The notes under the pieces: model-generated
What the model was told of the DNA's origin: nothing
The model's input: only the letters and a program-made list of their open reading frames with translations
Databases searched by the model: none
Assembly: GCF_013362815.1 (NCBI RefSeq)
Contig: NZ_JABFVK010000025.1
Location: 62,001-126,000 of the forward strand
DNA: 64,000 nucleotides
Direction: 5' to 3'
DNA from: Hamadaea sp.
GTDB taxonomy: Bacteria; Actinomycetota; Actinomycetes; Mycobacteriales; Micromonosporaceae
In this document: positions 24,784-35,176 of the stretch, one piece after another
Layout of the letters: each line of letters starts with the position of its first letter
Position numbering within the stretch: the stretch's first letter is position 1
Translations under genes and position numbers: made by a program

Positions 24784-25437
24784 TCAGCCAGCCAACAGGG
24801 CTCGCCAGCTAGCCACGGCGGAAGCGCACACCGGCGAGGTCCACGAGCCGCCCTCCCGCGCCGTACTGCCGACGTGGAAGGCCTTGATCCCCGCGTCCAG
24901 CAGCGCAGGAACCACCTCCGCGGTGAGCCCGCCGCCCGCGAGCACCCGGCTGGGATCGCGCTTGATCAGGTTCACCCAGCCGTCGCGTACGCCCAGCGGC
25001 GATCCCGCGGTGAGCACGGCGTCCACACCGGGCAGGTCCAGCACCTCCGCCCAAGCTCGGTCGGCGTCGCGCGCGTGGTCGATGGCCCGATGGAAAGTCC
25101 ACGGCCGTCCCTGCATCCGAGCGGCGATCCGCTCGCAGGTCGCCACGTCGATCTCCCCGTCGTCGAGGAAGCCGAAGACGAGCCCGGCCACTCCGGTGGC
25201 CAGCAATTCGTCGGCCAAACCAGCCAAATCCGGCCCGGCCGCGAAATCCGCCGTCGTGCGCAGCATCGCGCGTACCGGCAGATCTGTAGCCGCGACCACC
25301 GCGGCCGCGACCGAGGGCGTGGGGCTGAGGCCGTCAGCCGACATCTGCGCGACGAGCTCGAGCCGATCGGCTCCGCCCGCCTGCGCGGCCTCGGCGTCGG
25401 CGGGGCCGAGCGCGATGACCTCGAGCAGGGGTGTCAC
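24784..25437 (-). CDS. cutC: CutC family protein
   Basis: 217 residues, a TIM-barrel. LLEVIALGPADAEAAQAGGADRLELVA at the start, HRAIDHARD in the middle, LTAGSP and LAGGGLTAEVV, then FHVGSTAREG are CutC signatures. Named for copper homeostasis, its biochemical role is unclear, and the family may process sugar phosphates. GTG 25437 is chosen because the longer frame overlaps the divergent HD gene promoter. Starts of the two genes are 62 bp apart. Confidence 0.88.
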   Translation of the reverse strand: MTPLLEVIALGPADAEAAQAGGADRLELVAQMSADGLSPTPSVAAAVVAATDLPVRAMLRTTADFAAGPDLAGLADELLATGVAGLVFGFLDDGEIDVATCERIAARMQGRPWTFHRAIDHARDADRAWAEVLDLPGVDAVLTAGSPLGVRDGWVNLIKRDPSRVLAGGGLTAEVVPALLDAGIKAFHVGSTAREGGSWTSPVCASAVASWRALLAG

Positions 25438-25499
25438 GCCAGGATCATGGCAAACCGCTCGCACGGGATGGTGAACGGGGTTGGAACTATGCTCGCGAT

Positions 25500-26120
25500 G
25501 TGGAACTGATCGGACACTTCCGCGCAAGCGTGATCGCGGCTGGCGGCCAGCCGGACGACGCCGTCGCCGCCGACCTCCTCGCCCGCTGGTCGGAACCGCA
25601 CCGCCGCTACCACACCGTCGCCCACCTGCGGTTCATGCTCGATGTGATCGACGCCCAGGCCGAGTCCGCGGACGATCCCGCGCTGGTTCAGCTGGCGGCC
25701 TGGGGCCACGACGCCGTCTACGACCCGCGGTCCGCGGACAACGAGGAGGCCAGCGCGATCCTGACCGCGAGCCTCCTGCGCCGCTGCGAGCTGCCGGATC
25801 CGGCGATCCTCGAGGTGACCCGACTGGTACGCCTGACGGCCGGTCACGCGGTGGAACCCGGCGATCGCAACGGCGCCCTGCTGGCGGACGCCGATCTGGC
25901 CGTGCTCGCCCGGGACTGGCCGTCCTATCTGGAGTACGCCGCCGCCGTGCGAGCCGAGTACGCCCACGTCCCCGACGAGGCGTTCCGCATTGGACGGTCA
26001 GCTGTGCTGCGGCAACTGCTCGAATTGCCGGCGCTCTTCCGCACTCCGGCGCTCGCCGCCTTGTGGGAGGAGAAGGCGCGCGCCAACCTCACCCGCGAAC
26101 TGACCACCCTCTCCCGTTGA
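25500..26120 (+). CDS. HD-domain metal-dependent phosphohydrolase (COG4339)
   Basis: 206 residues. The motifs RRYHTVAHLRFML and WGHDAVYDP give the His and HD metal ligands; DNEEASA and LLADADLAVL follow, as in the predicted HD-superfamily hydrolases of this group. Substrate unknown. GTG 25500 lies 6 nt after TATGCT (25488-25493), indicating a leaderless mRNA. The stop TGA at 26118-26120 is part of a family A repeat. Confidence 0.82.
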   Translation: MELIGHFRASVIAAGGQPDDAVAADLLARWSEPHRRYHTVAHLRFMLDVIDAQAESADDPALVQLAAWGHDAVYDPRSADNEEASAILTASLLRRCELPDPAILEVTRLVRLTAGHAVEPGDRNGALLADADLAVLARDWPSYLEYAAAVRAEYAHVPDEAFRIGRSAVLRQLLELPALFRTPALAALWEEKARANLTRELTTLSR

Positions 26121-26178
26121 TCATGAACCTATGGTCCGCTTCGACGGCGTGTCGCACCCCCCATCTTCATGATCAACG
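26115..26178. repeat. Family A repeat, single unit
   Basis: Starts CGTTGATCATGAACCTATGG, contains GGCGTGTCG, ends TTCATGATCAACG (64 bp). The outer 13 bp are perfect inverted repeats. It overlaps the stop of the HD gene and ends 31 bp before the DUF4031 start, covering nearly the whole intergenic space. Confidence 0.9.
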
Positions 26179-26208
26179 CCGGTCAGCGGGTTTGAGAGGA
26201 TGGATCAC

Positions 26209-26475
26209 GTGATCTACGTCGACCAGCCGCGGTGGCCCGCCCACGGGCGACTTTGGGCTCATCTGGTCAGCGACGTCTCATACGCCGAACTCCACGCCTT
26301 CGCCGAGATGATCGGAGCGCCGCCGCGTGGATTCGACCGGGATCACTACGACATCCCAGCCGCGCGAGTGCCGTGGGCGATCTGGCTCGGCGCGAACCTC
26401 GTCGAGTCCCGGGAGATCGCTGCCCGACTGCGCGCGTCCGGACTGCGTCGCCCCAAGCATCTCGCGAGACCATGA
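26209..26475 (+). CDS. DUF4031 domain protein
   Basis: 88 residues. The family core IYVDQPRWPAHGRLWAHLVSD opens the protein, followed by ELHAFAEMIGAPPRGFDRDHYDIP and a C-terminal LRRPKHL. Function unknown. GTG 26209 is preferred because GAGAGGA (26194-26200) sits 8 nt upstream and family members begin at this point; ATG 26200 is in frame. It follows the HD gene on the same strand, separated by a family A repeat. Confidence 0.78.
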   Translation: MIYVDQPRWPAHGRLWAHLVSDVSYAELHAFAEMIGAPPRGFDRDHYDIPAARVPWAIWLGANLVESREIAARLRASGLRRPKHLARP

Positions 26476-26483
26476 TCACCAAC

Positions 26484-26546
26484 ATTGATCATGAAGTTCG
26501 GGGCTGCGACACGCCGTCGAAACGGACCTTGGGTTCATGATCAACG
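26484..26546. repeat. Family A repeat, single unit (inverted)
   Basis: Starts ATTGATCATGAAG, contains CGACACGCCG, ends CCTTGGGTTCATGATCAACG (63 bp). It begins 8 bp after the DUF4031 stop, with its long end towards the converging subtilase gene; a strong terminator follows directly. Confidence 0.88.
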
Positions 26547-26552
26547 CGAAGA

Positions 26553-26582
26553 AGGGGCGGCCGGGAAATCCCGGCCGCCCCT
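26553..26582. terminator. Bidirectional hairpin terminator
   Basis: Perfect 14-bp arms (AGGGGCGGCCGGGA at 26553-26566 and its complement 26569-26582). It is 17 bp after the secreted subtilase stop (minus strand) and would also stop DUF4031 transcription. Confidence 0.85.
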
Positions 26583-26598
26583 GTGGTGCGGAGTGGGC

Positions 26599-28815
26599 CT
26601 ACTTGATGAAGGCGTAGAGCACCGAGTGCGCCACAGCGGTGCCACCGCTGCTGATGGTCAGCAGAGCGGTGTGGTCAGCCGCTCCGGCGCCCTTGTCGGC
26701 GTCGAAAGCGACCTGCACGGTGGTGCTGGCCCCGGCGGCGAGGGTCACCGACGAGGTGCCGACCGAGAACGCCACCCCGGTGCCGGCGACGGGCGTCACC
26801 GCGAGGGTGAACGTCTTCGCCGAGCCGCTCAGGTTGGTGATCGTGACGGTCTTCGAGCCACTCTGGCCGGAGCCCGCCGGGATCGCGCCGAACGAGGTGC
26901 TGACCGGGCCGATCGCCGCCACGGCGTTGAGCGCCGAGACAACGTTCTCCCGGCCGGTGCCGGTGATCAGCAGGTCCTTCTCCAGCGCGGTCGCGTTGGC
27001 GTTGCGCAGAACGCCCTGGTCGGCCGTGTTGACGATGGCCGACCGGACCTGCTCGGCGGACCAGTCCGGGTGGAGCTGGCGTACGACGGCCGCGGTCCCC
27101 GCGAGGTGCGGCGACGCCATCGAGGTGCCCTGCAGGAAGGCGAAGCAGGGCGGCGTCGAGCACAGGAAGTTGGGGATCGAGCTGAGCACGTTGACGCCCG
27201 GCGCCACGACGTCCGGCTTGACCCGGAAGTCCACGTCGGTCGGGCCCTGGCTGGAGAACCCGGCCATGATGTCGACGTTCTGCGTCGTGAAGTACTGCAG
27301 CGTCGAGCCGATCGAGACCGACTGTCCACTGTGCGCAGCGGCGGCGGTGCCGTCGGCCAGGCTCAGCTGGAGGGCGGGCACGGTGGGCTCGGTCGGGATG
27401 CCGCCCTTGCCCATCGCGATCGGGTCGCCACCGACGTTGTTGACGACGAGGACGGCCTTCGCACCCGCGTTCTGCGCCGACCGGATCTTCTCCGAGAAGC
27501 TGCAGGTACCCCGGGCGATGAGGGCGATCTTGCCGGTCAGGTCGGCGGAGATCGGCGTACAGGCGGTGCTGAGACCGGCCGCGCCCGTGCCGCTGACGGC
27601 GGCGAGGTCGCCGGAGACGTCCTCGGTCAGCGCGCCGAAGTCGCCGAGCGCCGCGCCGTAGGAGGAACCGCCCACGGTCACCGGCGCGCCCATGAAGTGC
27701 GGAACGGTGCTGGCGCCCGCGGTGAGCGCACGCTCCGCGCTGCCGGGCGAACCGACGGTGTAGTGCCCCGGGCCGTCGTTGCCGGCCGAGACCGCCACCA
27801 CCATGTTGGCCTCGTCCAGGTTGTCCACCGCGATGGTGAGCAGGTCCTGTACGCCGTGGGCGTTGCCGCCGAGGCTCATGTTGGCCACGTCGAACCCGTC
27901 CGCGTACGCCGCGTCGAGCGCGTTGAGGATGTCCTCGCTCCGGGCGTTGTCGATGTCGCCGGGGAAGACGTTGTAGTTGCCGAGCAGCGCCCGGGGAGCG
28001 ACGCCAGACATCTTGTAGGGCAGCGCGACACCGGCGATGTTGGCGGCCGTCTCGAAGTTGCACGCGATCGTGCCGGAGACGTGCGTGCCGTGCTCCTGAG
28101 CCGGTCCCGGGTACGCCGTGAAGCCGTTGACCGCGGCCTTGTTCGCGAAGACCTTCGCGACGATGACCTTGTTGTTGGTGTACCGCTTGTCGCCGAGCTG
28201 GGTCTGCGCCGGGTAACCGGCGTCGCTGAAGCACGGGTGCTTCACGTCGATGCCGCTGTCGACGACGGCGACCTTGACGCCCTCGCCCGCGTGCGCCGAG
28301 CCGCCGACCTGCTGCCACGCCTGGACCGCGCTGATCACGCCGAGGTCGGGGTCGGCGGCGGTCTGGTGGTAGAGGTACTGCGGCTGCGCCGACTTGACCA
28401 GGGGGGCGGCGGCGATCTTGCCGAGCGACTCCCCGTTGAGCTGCACCGCGACGGCGTTGAGCGAGATGTCGTACTCGCTGGTCACTTTGGCCTTCGGCGC
28501 GTTGGCGCGCAGCCACGCCTTGAAGTCGTTGCGCAGCGCCGAGAGGCGGGCCCGCTCGGACTTCACGGTGGCGTTGCTGAAGTCGATCTTCTTGCCCTTG
28601 ACCGGCTTCGTCTTGGCGGCGGTGGTCAGCGGGTCGCCGACGAGCTGGACGAGCGCTTCGCCGTCGGCGACGTCGGCGTACGCCGTCCCGCCGTCGGTGA
28701 CGTTGGTGACCACCTTCGCCGGCGTCACGCCCGCCTCCGCCGAACCGGCGGTGAGGAAGGCGATGGTCGCCAGCGCGGTCACCGCGCTGAAAACAATCTT
28801 GGTTGGCCGAACCAT
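26599..28815 (-). CDS. Secreted subtilisin-like serine protease (S8) with PA and Ig-like domains
   Basis: 738 residues. A signal peptide (about 1-28, ending AGSAEA) is followed by an I9-type prodomain to about 150, then the catalytic domain with Asp186 (VVDSGID), His242 (EHGTHVSG) and Ser near 565 (GTSMASPH). A protease-associated (PA) insert spans about 395-500 (ARGTCSFSEKIRSAQNAGAKAV). The C-terminal 100 residues form an Ig-like beta-sandwich. An extracellular endopeptidase. ATG 28815 is chosen for the AAGGAGA 7-8 nt upstream; the longer frame adds 12 residues without RBS support. Confidence 0.92.
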   Translation of the reverse strand: MVRPTKIVFSAVTALATIAFLTAGSAEAGVTPAKVVTNVTDGGTAYADVADGEALVQLVGDPLTTAAKTKPVKGKKIDFSNATVKSERARLSALRNDFKAWLRANAPKAKVTSEYDISLNAVAVQLNGESLGKIAAAPLVKSAQPQYLYHQTAADPDLGVISAVQAWQQVGGSAHAGEGVKVAVVDSGIDVKHPCFSDAGYPAQTQLGDKRYTNNKVIVAKVFANKAAVNGFTAYPGPAQEHGTHVSGTIACNFETAANIAGVALPYKMSGVAPRALLGNYNVFPGDIDNARSEDILNALDAAYADGFDVANMSLGGNAHGVQDLLTIAVDNLDEANMVVAVSAGNDGPGHYTVGSPGSAERALTAGASTVPHFMGAPVTVGGSSYGAALGDFGALTEDVSGDLAAVSGTGAAGLSTACTPISADLTGKIALIARGTCSFSEKIRSAQNAGAKAVLVVNNVGGDPIAMGKGGIPTEPTVPALQLSLADGTAAAAHSGQSVSIGSTLQYFTTQNVDIMAGFSSQGPTDVDFRVKPDVVAPGVNVLSSIPNFLCSTPPCFAFLQGTSMASPHLAGTAAVVRQLHPDWSAEQVRSAIVNTADQGVLRNANATALEKDLLITGTGRENVVSALNAVAAIGPVSTSFGAIPAGSGQSGSKTVTITNLSGSAKTFTLAVTPVAGTGVAFSVGTSSVTLAAGASTTVQVAFDADKGAGAADHTALLTISSGGTAVAHSVLYAFIK

Positions 28816-29011
28816 GGGTTCTCCTTGGCGGCTGGACTCCGACTCCGTCACATGCGGAGCAATCCGTCATCTGCGGAACGAGTCATGAGCTGAGCAGTGC
28901 CGATGCGGCACGAATCCCCGCACGTTAGCCGGGCTAAGGAGAACGGCGCAGTTAGTCGTTCGGCGCGCGACAAGATCGTCACGCGACACGGATGACGACT
29001 CCCGGATAGGC

Positions 29012-29045
29012 CGAACGGCCGAGACCCGAAGGTCCCGGCCGTTCG
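29012..29045 (-). terminator. groEL terminator
   Basis: A 15-bp stem with one mismatch (29012-29026 with 29031-29045). On the minus strand the loop is TTCG, an extra-stable tetraloop. It starts 14 bp after the groEL stop. Confidence 0.8.
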
Positions 29046-29058
29046 AAAATGCGGACTG

Positions 29059-30891
<1,833 letters not shown>

Positions 30892-30918
30892 TTAGCACTC
30901 TGGCATGCCGAGTGCAAG
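30892..30918 (-). promoter_or_regulatory. CIRCE element 2 of groEL
   Basis: TTAGCACTC-N9-GAGTGCAAG. The left arm is the exact consensus, the right arm matches seven of nine positions. It starts 9 bp after element 1. Confidence 0.85.
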
Positions 30919-30937
30919 CGAGTCCCCCAAGACAGCA

Positions 30938-30996
30938 GCAGATCAGGGTTATGGGTGTGATCTTGTCCCAAGATCACACCCATAACCCTGATCTGC
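30938..30996. repeat. Family C palindrome (27-bp perfect arms)
   Basis: Arms GCAGATCAGGGTTATGGGTG... at 30938-30964 and its exact complement at 30970-30996, with 5 nt between. The outer GCAGATCAGGGTTA matches the family; the inner arm (TGGGTGTGATCTT) differs completely from the 20772 copy yet is perfectly paired. Between groEL's promoter region and the stop of the membrane gene. Confidence 0.9.
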
Positions 30997-31014
30997 ATGG
31001 AACCCCGGTAGGGG

Positions 31015-31989
31015 CTAGAGCTCCGCAGCGAGCGACCCGGCCGAGACCGACCCCTCATGCCCCCGCTGTTCGGCGTAGGTCAGCAGTACACCGACGAACT
31101 GGACCATGGTGAAGGGCAGCTGCAGGACGGCTCCGACGCTCGCGACGACGCATGAGCCGACGAGGGACGCTCCGGTTTGCCCGGCGAGTTGTACCGCCCC
31201 GTTCGAGTCGACCGTGCCGAACGAGTTGAAGCCGCCGAAGGCGAGATTCAGCAGGCCTTCCACTCCGGAGGCCACGATCGACCCGCCGATGACGAGGACG
31301 AGGACCATCGCAAGCCGTCCCAGAACCCGCCCGAGGTTGTTGTTGAAGATCGTGAAGGATCGACCGATGGGCGTACGCCGCTCGAACAGGTAGATCGGGC
31401 CGACCAGCGCGGTCGCGGCGACCACGTAGAAGGCGGGCAGGACGCAGGCGAGCACCCCGGCGGCAACGAGCAGTCCGACGACGAGGTTCCAGCCGAAGAG
31501 CCCGAGGCACCGCCGGAACCCGTAGCGCAGCGCGTCGCCGAGAGCGGTGGGCGTACCAGCCGCATCCCGAGTGACCACATAGGTACCGGCGGCATAGCCG
31601 GCCGCCTGCAGCACCGAGAAGACCAGCAACGCGACGACGAGGACGCCGATGAACCCCAGAATCGAACCGAAGTGCGCGTCGAACCGAGGCGGCTCTCCCG
31701 ACTCGGCGGCGTCGAGCATCTCCTGCTGCCACGGCAACAGGACCAGCGCCGAACCGATCGCCCCGGCCACGGCGGTGCCGATGGCGGGCAGGAGATGGGT
31801 GATGGCGAAGACGGCCGCGATGGTCTTCCAAGAACGCTGGAACACCGACGACATCCGGCTGAACCAGCCCCCGATCCCGGCGAACGGCGGATTCACCAAA
31901 GGATCGTGCGGGTTGAGGTAGTACTGCCCGGGCACCTGGTAGGCAGTGGGCGGCGGAACATAGCCTGACGGCGGTGGCGCTTCAGTCAT
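31015..31989 (-). CDS. Polytopic membrane protein, Pro-rich N-terminus
   Basis: 324 residues. A cytoplasmic Pro/Tyr-rich head (MTEAPPPSGYVPPPTAYQ) precedes six or so hydrophobic segments, with repeated AVFAITHLLPAIG, LGFIGVLVVALLVF, VVGLLVAAGVLACVLP and VLVLVIGGSIVASG. It resembles the glycerophosphodiester-phosphodiesterase membrane-domain type and other actinobacterial membrane proteins with proline-rich tails. No catalytic residues are recognised; function unknown. Upstream lies the csp gene with a hairpin between. Confidence 0.68.
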   Translation of the reverse strand: MTEAPPPSGYVPPPTAYQVPGQYYLNPHDPLVNPPFAGIGGWFSRMSSVFQRSWKTIAAVFAITHLLPAIGTAVAGAIGSALVLLPWQQEMLDAAESGEPPRFDAHFGSILGFIGVLVVALLVFSVLQAAGYAAGTYVVTRDAAGTPTALGDALRYGFRRCLGLFGWNLVVGLLVAAGVLACVLPAFYVVAATALVGPIYLFERRTPIGRSFTIFNNNLGRVLGRLAMVLVLVIGGSIVASGVEGLLNLAFGGFNSFGTVDSNGAVQLAGQTGASLVGSCVVASVGAVLQLPFTMVQFVGVLLTYAEQRGHEGSVSAGSLAAEL

Positions 31990-32015
31990 CTGTCAGTCCT
32001 GAGGGGGCGTGCGAA

Positions 32016-32058
32016 GGCGCCGGACTCGCGAGGGGGGATTGCCTCGCCAGCCGGCGCC
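32016..32058 (-). terminator. Probable csp terminator
   Basis: GGCGCCGG (32016-32023) pairs with CCGGCGCC (32051-32058), with an inner GCGAGG/CCTCGC stem. It lies 22 bp after the csp stop. Confidence 0.55.
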
Positions 32059-32079
32059 GCCGGGGTGTGAAGTTCCTGG

Positions 32080-32283
32080 TCAGGCGATGATCCGGACCTT
32101 TTCGGCCTGCGGACCTTTCTGGCCCTGCGCGATCTCGAACTCGACGCGCTGGCCGTCGTCGAGCGCCTTGTAGCCGTCCATCTCGATCGCCGAGAAGTGG
32201 ACGAAGACGTCCTGACCCCCGTCGACGGCGATGAAGCCGTAGCCCTTCTCGCTGTTGAACCACTTGACGGTGCCCTGTGCCAC
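32080..32283 (-). CDS. Cold-shock domain protein (CspA family)
   Basis: 67 residues, the standard size. The RNP1 motif KGYGFI and RNP2 VFVHFSAI bind single-stranded nucleic acid; [14 protein letters not shown] and [11 protein letters not shown] are also typical. An RNA chaperone of the cytoplasm. About 225 bp without a gene lie upstream on the minus strand, enough for a structured 5' UTR, but I see no definite element there. Confidence 0.95.
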   Translation of the reverse strand: MAQGTVKWFNSEKGYGFIAVDGGQDVFVHFSAIEMDGYKALDDGQRVEFEIAQGQKGPQAEKVRIIA

Positions 32284-32510
32284 TGTGACACTTCCTCACT
32301 TCGATGGTGCTGGGTCTGTCGTAGACCCCCGCCGGACGTTCGCCCGCCGGAGCGGTGACATCGAAGATCCATGCGGTTCGAGCGATGTCATCAGCCAGAA
32401 CCGCACGATACTTGAGAGTGTGCGCAAGCGCACTACCCGAATTCGGACAGGTGACAGCCCTGGTCAGCCGCCCTGCGTCACCATCGCGCGGTGTTGCGGG
32501 TTGACCGGGC

Positions 32511-33368
32511 GTGACGACCCGTCGACGCCCGGATCACGTTCAGGTCTCGGTTCTTTTGAGTGCGGTCGGCCTCCTCGTGGCCGTCGCGGTGGTCTCGTTT
32601 CACGAGCCCCCGAAACCCGCACATTCCACTGTCGCCGCGGCCTCCGTCGCGCCGTCGCCGTCCGCGTCTCCGCCCGCTCCTCCACTTGTACGCGTGAAGA
32701 CGCCGGGCTTCTTCAGTTGGGCGCTCCTCAATCGGCGTACGCGGGAAGTGGTCGGCTCGCCGAACCTGGCCGAGCCCAGCGACACGATGTCGATGGTGAA
32801 GGTGTGGCTGGCCGCCGACTACCTGACGCATACCGATCCCGACCCGGATGCGAAGGCGCAGGCGATGTTGCGGCGGATGATCGTCGACAGCGACAACGCG
32901 GCGGCGACGAAGGTCTTCGGGCTCAACGGCGGCATCGTCACGATCGAGCGGATGGTCTCCGTGTGCGGGCTCGCCGACAGCGCCCCTAATTACAAGGAGA
33001 ACCGGTGGAGCCCGACGATCGTGTCGGCCCGCGACACCGTACGCCTCGGGGAGTGCATCGCCGAGGGGACGGCCGCCGGTCCTCGGTGGACCGAATGGCT
33101 GCTCACCCAGATGAGACAGGTACGCGGAGAGGGTGATTTCGGCGTACGCCTGGCGGTGCCGAAGGCGGAGCGGACGTCCGTCGCGATCAAGAACGGCTGG
33201 TTCATGCGCCCCGAGGACGATCTGTGGCACGTCGCCTGCCTGGCGATCGGCCCGACCTGGATCGTCAGCGTCCTGCTGCGCTACCCGGAGCGGTTGGGAC
33301 TGGGCCACGGAAAGCAGGTCTGCCAGGAGGTCGGGTCGGACCTCCTGGCAGCGCAAGCACTCGGTTAG
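32511..33368 (+). CDS. Serine hydrolase, class A beta-lactamase fold, membrane-anchored
   Basis: 285 residues. After a short basic start, one membrane segment (about 11-29) and an Ala/Ser/Pro linker (35-60), the domain carries SxxK (S94-M-V-K97), SDN (127-129) and a KNG box near the end in place of KTG. This is the triad layout of class A beta-lactamases and small DD-peptidases. I see no clear omega-loop Glu, so true beta-lactamase activity is doubtful; a cell-wall esterase or peptidase is as likely. Overlaps the paaN 3' end by 4 bp (convergent). Confidence 0.78.
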   Translation: MTTRRRPDHVQVSVLLSAVGLLVAVAVVSFHEPPKPAHSTVAAASVAPSPSASPPAPPLVRVKTPGFFSWALLNRRTREVVGSPNLAEPSDTMSMVKVWLAADYLTHTDPDPDAKAQAMLRRMIVDSDNAAATKVFGLNGGIVTIERMVSVCGLADSAPNYKENRWSPTIVSARDTVRLGECIAEGTAAGPRWTEWLLTQMRQVRGEGDFGVRLAVPKAERTSVAIKNGWFMRPEDDLWHVACLAIGPTWIVSVLLRYPERLGLGHGKQVCQEVGSDLLAAQALG

Positions 33369-35041
33369 GCGGCCGGCGCGGCCGGGACCGGGCGGCGGGA
33401 CTGCACGATCCGGAACCGGCTCGCCACGTACGCCCCGTCGGTGAGCGAGGCGTTCGCGGCCGGGTTCGCACCGCTGGCGTGGAAGTCGGAGAACGCGGCG
33501 GACTGGTTCACGAAGACCCCGCCGGTCAGGTTCTCCGAGAGGTGTACGCCGACCTCCTGCGCCGCTCGCTCGACTTCGTCGAGGACGGCTTCGGAGGTGG
33601 AGTAGACGGCGGCCGTGATGGCGCCCTTCTCCCCGACCGTCTTACGGAAGATCGTCAGGGAGTCCTCGGTCGAATCGGTCGCGATGGCGAAGGCGACCGG
33701 CCCGAAGCACTCGGTCTGATAACCGTCCTTCACCGACACGATCATCGGCGTACGCACCGTCGCCCCGGCGTACGCGGGATGGTCGAGCGCCCGGCTGTCG
33801 AGGACGACCTCGCCGAGCGAACGGGCGGCGTCGATCCGCTCCAGCACGGCGTCGTTGACCACGGCTCCCGTCAGCTCGACGGCCTTGGCCGGGTCGGCGG
33901 TGATCGCCTCGACCGCGCTCTTGACGCCCGCCACGACCTCGTCGAACGACTTCGGCCCGGCCTCGGTCGGAATGCCGCCCGCCGGGATCAGCAGGTTCTG
34001 CGGAGTCGTGCACATCTGGCCGCTGTACAGAGTGAGCGAGAAGGCCAGGTTCCGGCACATGCCCGCGAAGTCGTCGGTGGAGTCCACGATGACCGTGTTG
34101 ACACCGGCCTTCTCGGTGTAGACCTGCGCCTGCCGAGCGTTGGCCTCCAGCCATTCCCCGTACGCCGTCGACCCGGTGAAGTCGATGATCTTCACGGCCG
34201 GGTCGAGCGCCAGCTCGGAGGCGATCGGGGCTTCCCGGGTGTCGACCGCAAGCTGCACGACGTCTTCGGGTAGACCGGCCTCGGCGAGGACCTCGCGCGC
34301 GATCTGGACGGTGATCGCCAGCGGCAGCACTGCGCCCGGGTGCGGCTTGACGATCACGGGGTTGCCCGTGACCAGCGAGGCGAACAAGCCGGGCCACGAG
34401 TTCCAGGTCGGGAAGGTGTTGCAGCCGATGACGAGGGCGATGCCGCGCGGGACTACGTGGAAGCTCTTCGTGAACGCTTCCCTTGTCGTCTCGCCTTGGC
34501 GAGACGAACTGCGGCTCAGTTTCTCCCAGGTGGCGGTCCGCGGATGACGGGTCATCTCGACGTAGGCATAGGCAATCGCCTCCAGCGCGCGGTCGAGCGC
34601 GTGCGGCCCACCGGCTTGGAACGCCATCACGAAGGGCTGCCCGGTCGTCGCGTGCACCGCGTTGGCCAGCTCGAACACCCGGCCCTTGAGCCGGTCGAGG
34701 ATCTCCAGCCCGACCCCCGTACGCGTCTGCACCCCCGCCTCGCGCCAGGCCGGCAAGGCGGCCGACGCGTTCGCGATCAGTTCCGCGGCGGGCGTGGTCG
34801 CGTACCGGACGCCGAGGTCGATGCCGAACGGGGACTTCTCCGGCGCGACGCGCTCGCCCGAGCCGGAGAGCGGGAAGTCGTGACCGAGGAGCGCTTCGAA
34901 CGCCGCCTTCCCGTCGGGTGCGGCGGTCTCGCCCCAGACCTTCGGGCTCGGCGACTCCGGGTACGCCGACCAGTACACACGCTCGGCGATCGCCCGCTGT
35001 GCCCGGTCGAGCAGCTCTTCATGGGTGGCGAAGAAAGACAT
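33365..35041 (-). CDS. paaN: PaaN-type aldehyde dehydrogenase (phenylacetate degradation)
   Basis: 558 residues. An aldehyde dehydrogenase fold with an extra N-terminal segment. GCNTFPTWNSWPG, VKPHPGAVLPLA, IDFTGSTAYGEWLE, the catalytic Cys in LYSGQMCTTPQN and ECFGPVAFAI are characteristic of the PaaN subfamily. It oxidises the ring-opened phenylacetyl-CoA aldehyde. Other paa genes are absent nearby. ATG 35041 is chosen for GATGAGGG upstream. The divergent promoter region holds two identical TTGAACGCGTTCAA palindromes. Confidence 0.9.
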   Translation of the reverse strand: MSFFATHEELLDRAQRAIAERVYWSAYPESPSPKVWGETAAPDGKAAFEALLGHDFPLSGSGERVAPEKSPFGIDLGVRYATTPAAELIANASAALPAWREAGVQTRTGVGLEILDRLKGRVFELANAVHATTGQPFVMAFQAGGPHALDRALEAIAYAYVEMTRHPRTATWEKLSRSSSRQGETTREAFTKSFHVVPRGIALVIGCNTFPTWNSWPGLFASLVTGNPVIVKPHPGAVLPLAITVQIAREVLAEAGLPEDVVQLAVDTREAPIASELALDPAVKIIDFTGSTAYGEWLEANARQAQVYTEKAGVNTVIVDSTDDFAGMCRNLAFSLTLYSGQMCTTPQNLLIPAGGIPTEAGPKSFDEVVAGVKSAVEAITADPAKAVELTGAVVNDAVLERIDAARSLGEVVLDSRALDHPAYAGATVRTPMIVSVKDGYQTECFGPVAFAIATDSTEDSLTIFRKTVGEKGAITAAVYSTSEAVLDEVERAAQEVGVHLSENLTGGVFVNQSAAFSDFHASGANPAANASLTDGAYVASRFRIVQSRRPVPAAPAA

Positions 35042-35077
35042 GCCCTCATCATGCCCGACACCGTGGTCACGGTCACA

Positions 35078-35093
35078 CTTGAACGCGTTCAAG
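35078..35093. promoter_or_regulatory. Operator palindrome 1, paaN promoter region
   Basis: CTTGAACGCGTTCAAG, a perfect 16-bp palindrome 37 bp upstream of paaN. The same 14-bp core recurs 42 bp away. It is most simply explained as the binding site of the TetR regulator encoded 650 bp away, but which regulator binds is an inference. Confidence 0.7.
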
Positions 35094-35120
35094 TCGCAGT
35101 GTTACCGTCAGGTCGTCAAG

Positions 35121-35134
35121 TTGAACGCGTTCAA
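35121..35134. promoter_or_regulatory. Operator palindrome 2, divergent promoter region
   Basis: TTGAACGCGTTCAA, identical to the core of site 1. Centre-to-centre distance is 42 bp, four helical turns, so two dimers would bind the same DNA face. It is 43 bp upstream of the membrane protein gene. Confidence 0.7.
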
Positions 35135-35176
35135 AAAATGCGTTCGACCTCGTCGCTACCGACTGGAGTTGGGGCA

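Noticed and set aside
26599-28893. Gene on the plus strand opposite the secreted subtilase
   Set aside because: Antisense frame of low complexity; the subtilase has a signal peptide, full triad, RBS and terminator.
32511-33368. Antibiotic-resistance beta-lactamase
   Set aside because: SxxK and SDN are present, but no clear omega-loop Glu and KNG instead of KTG; called only a serine hydrolase.
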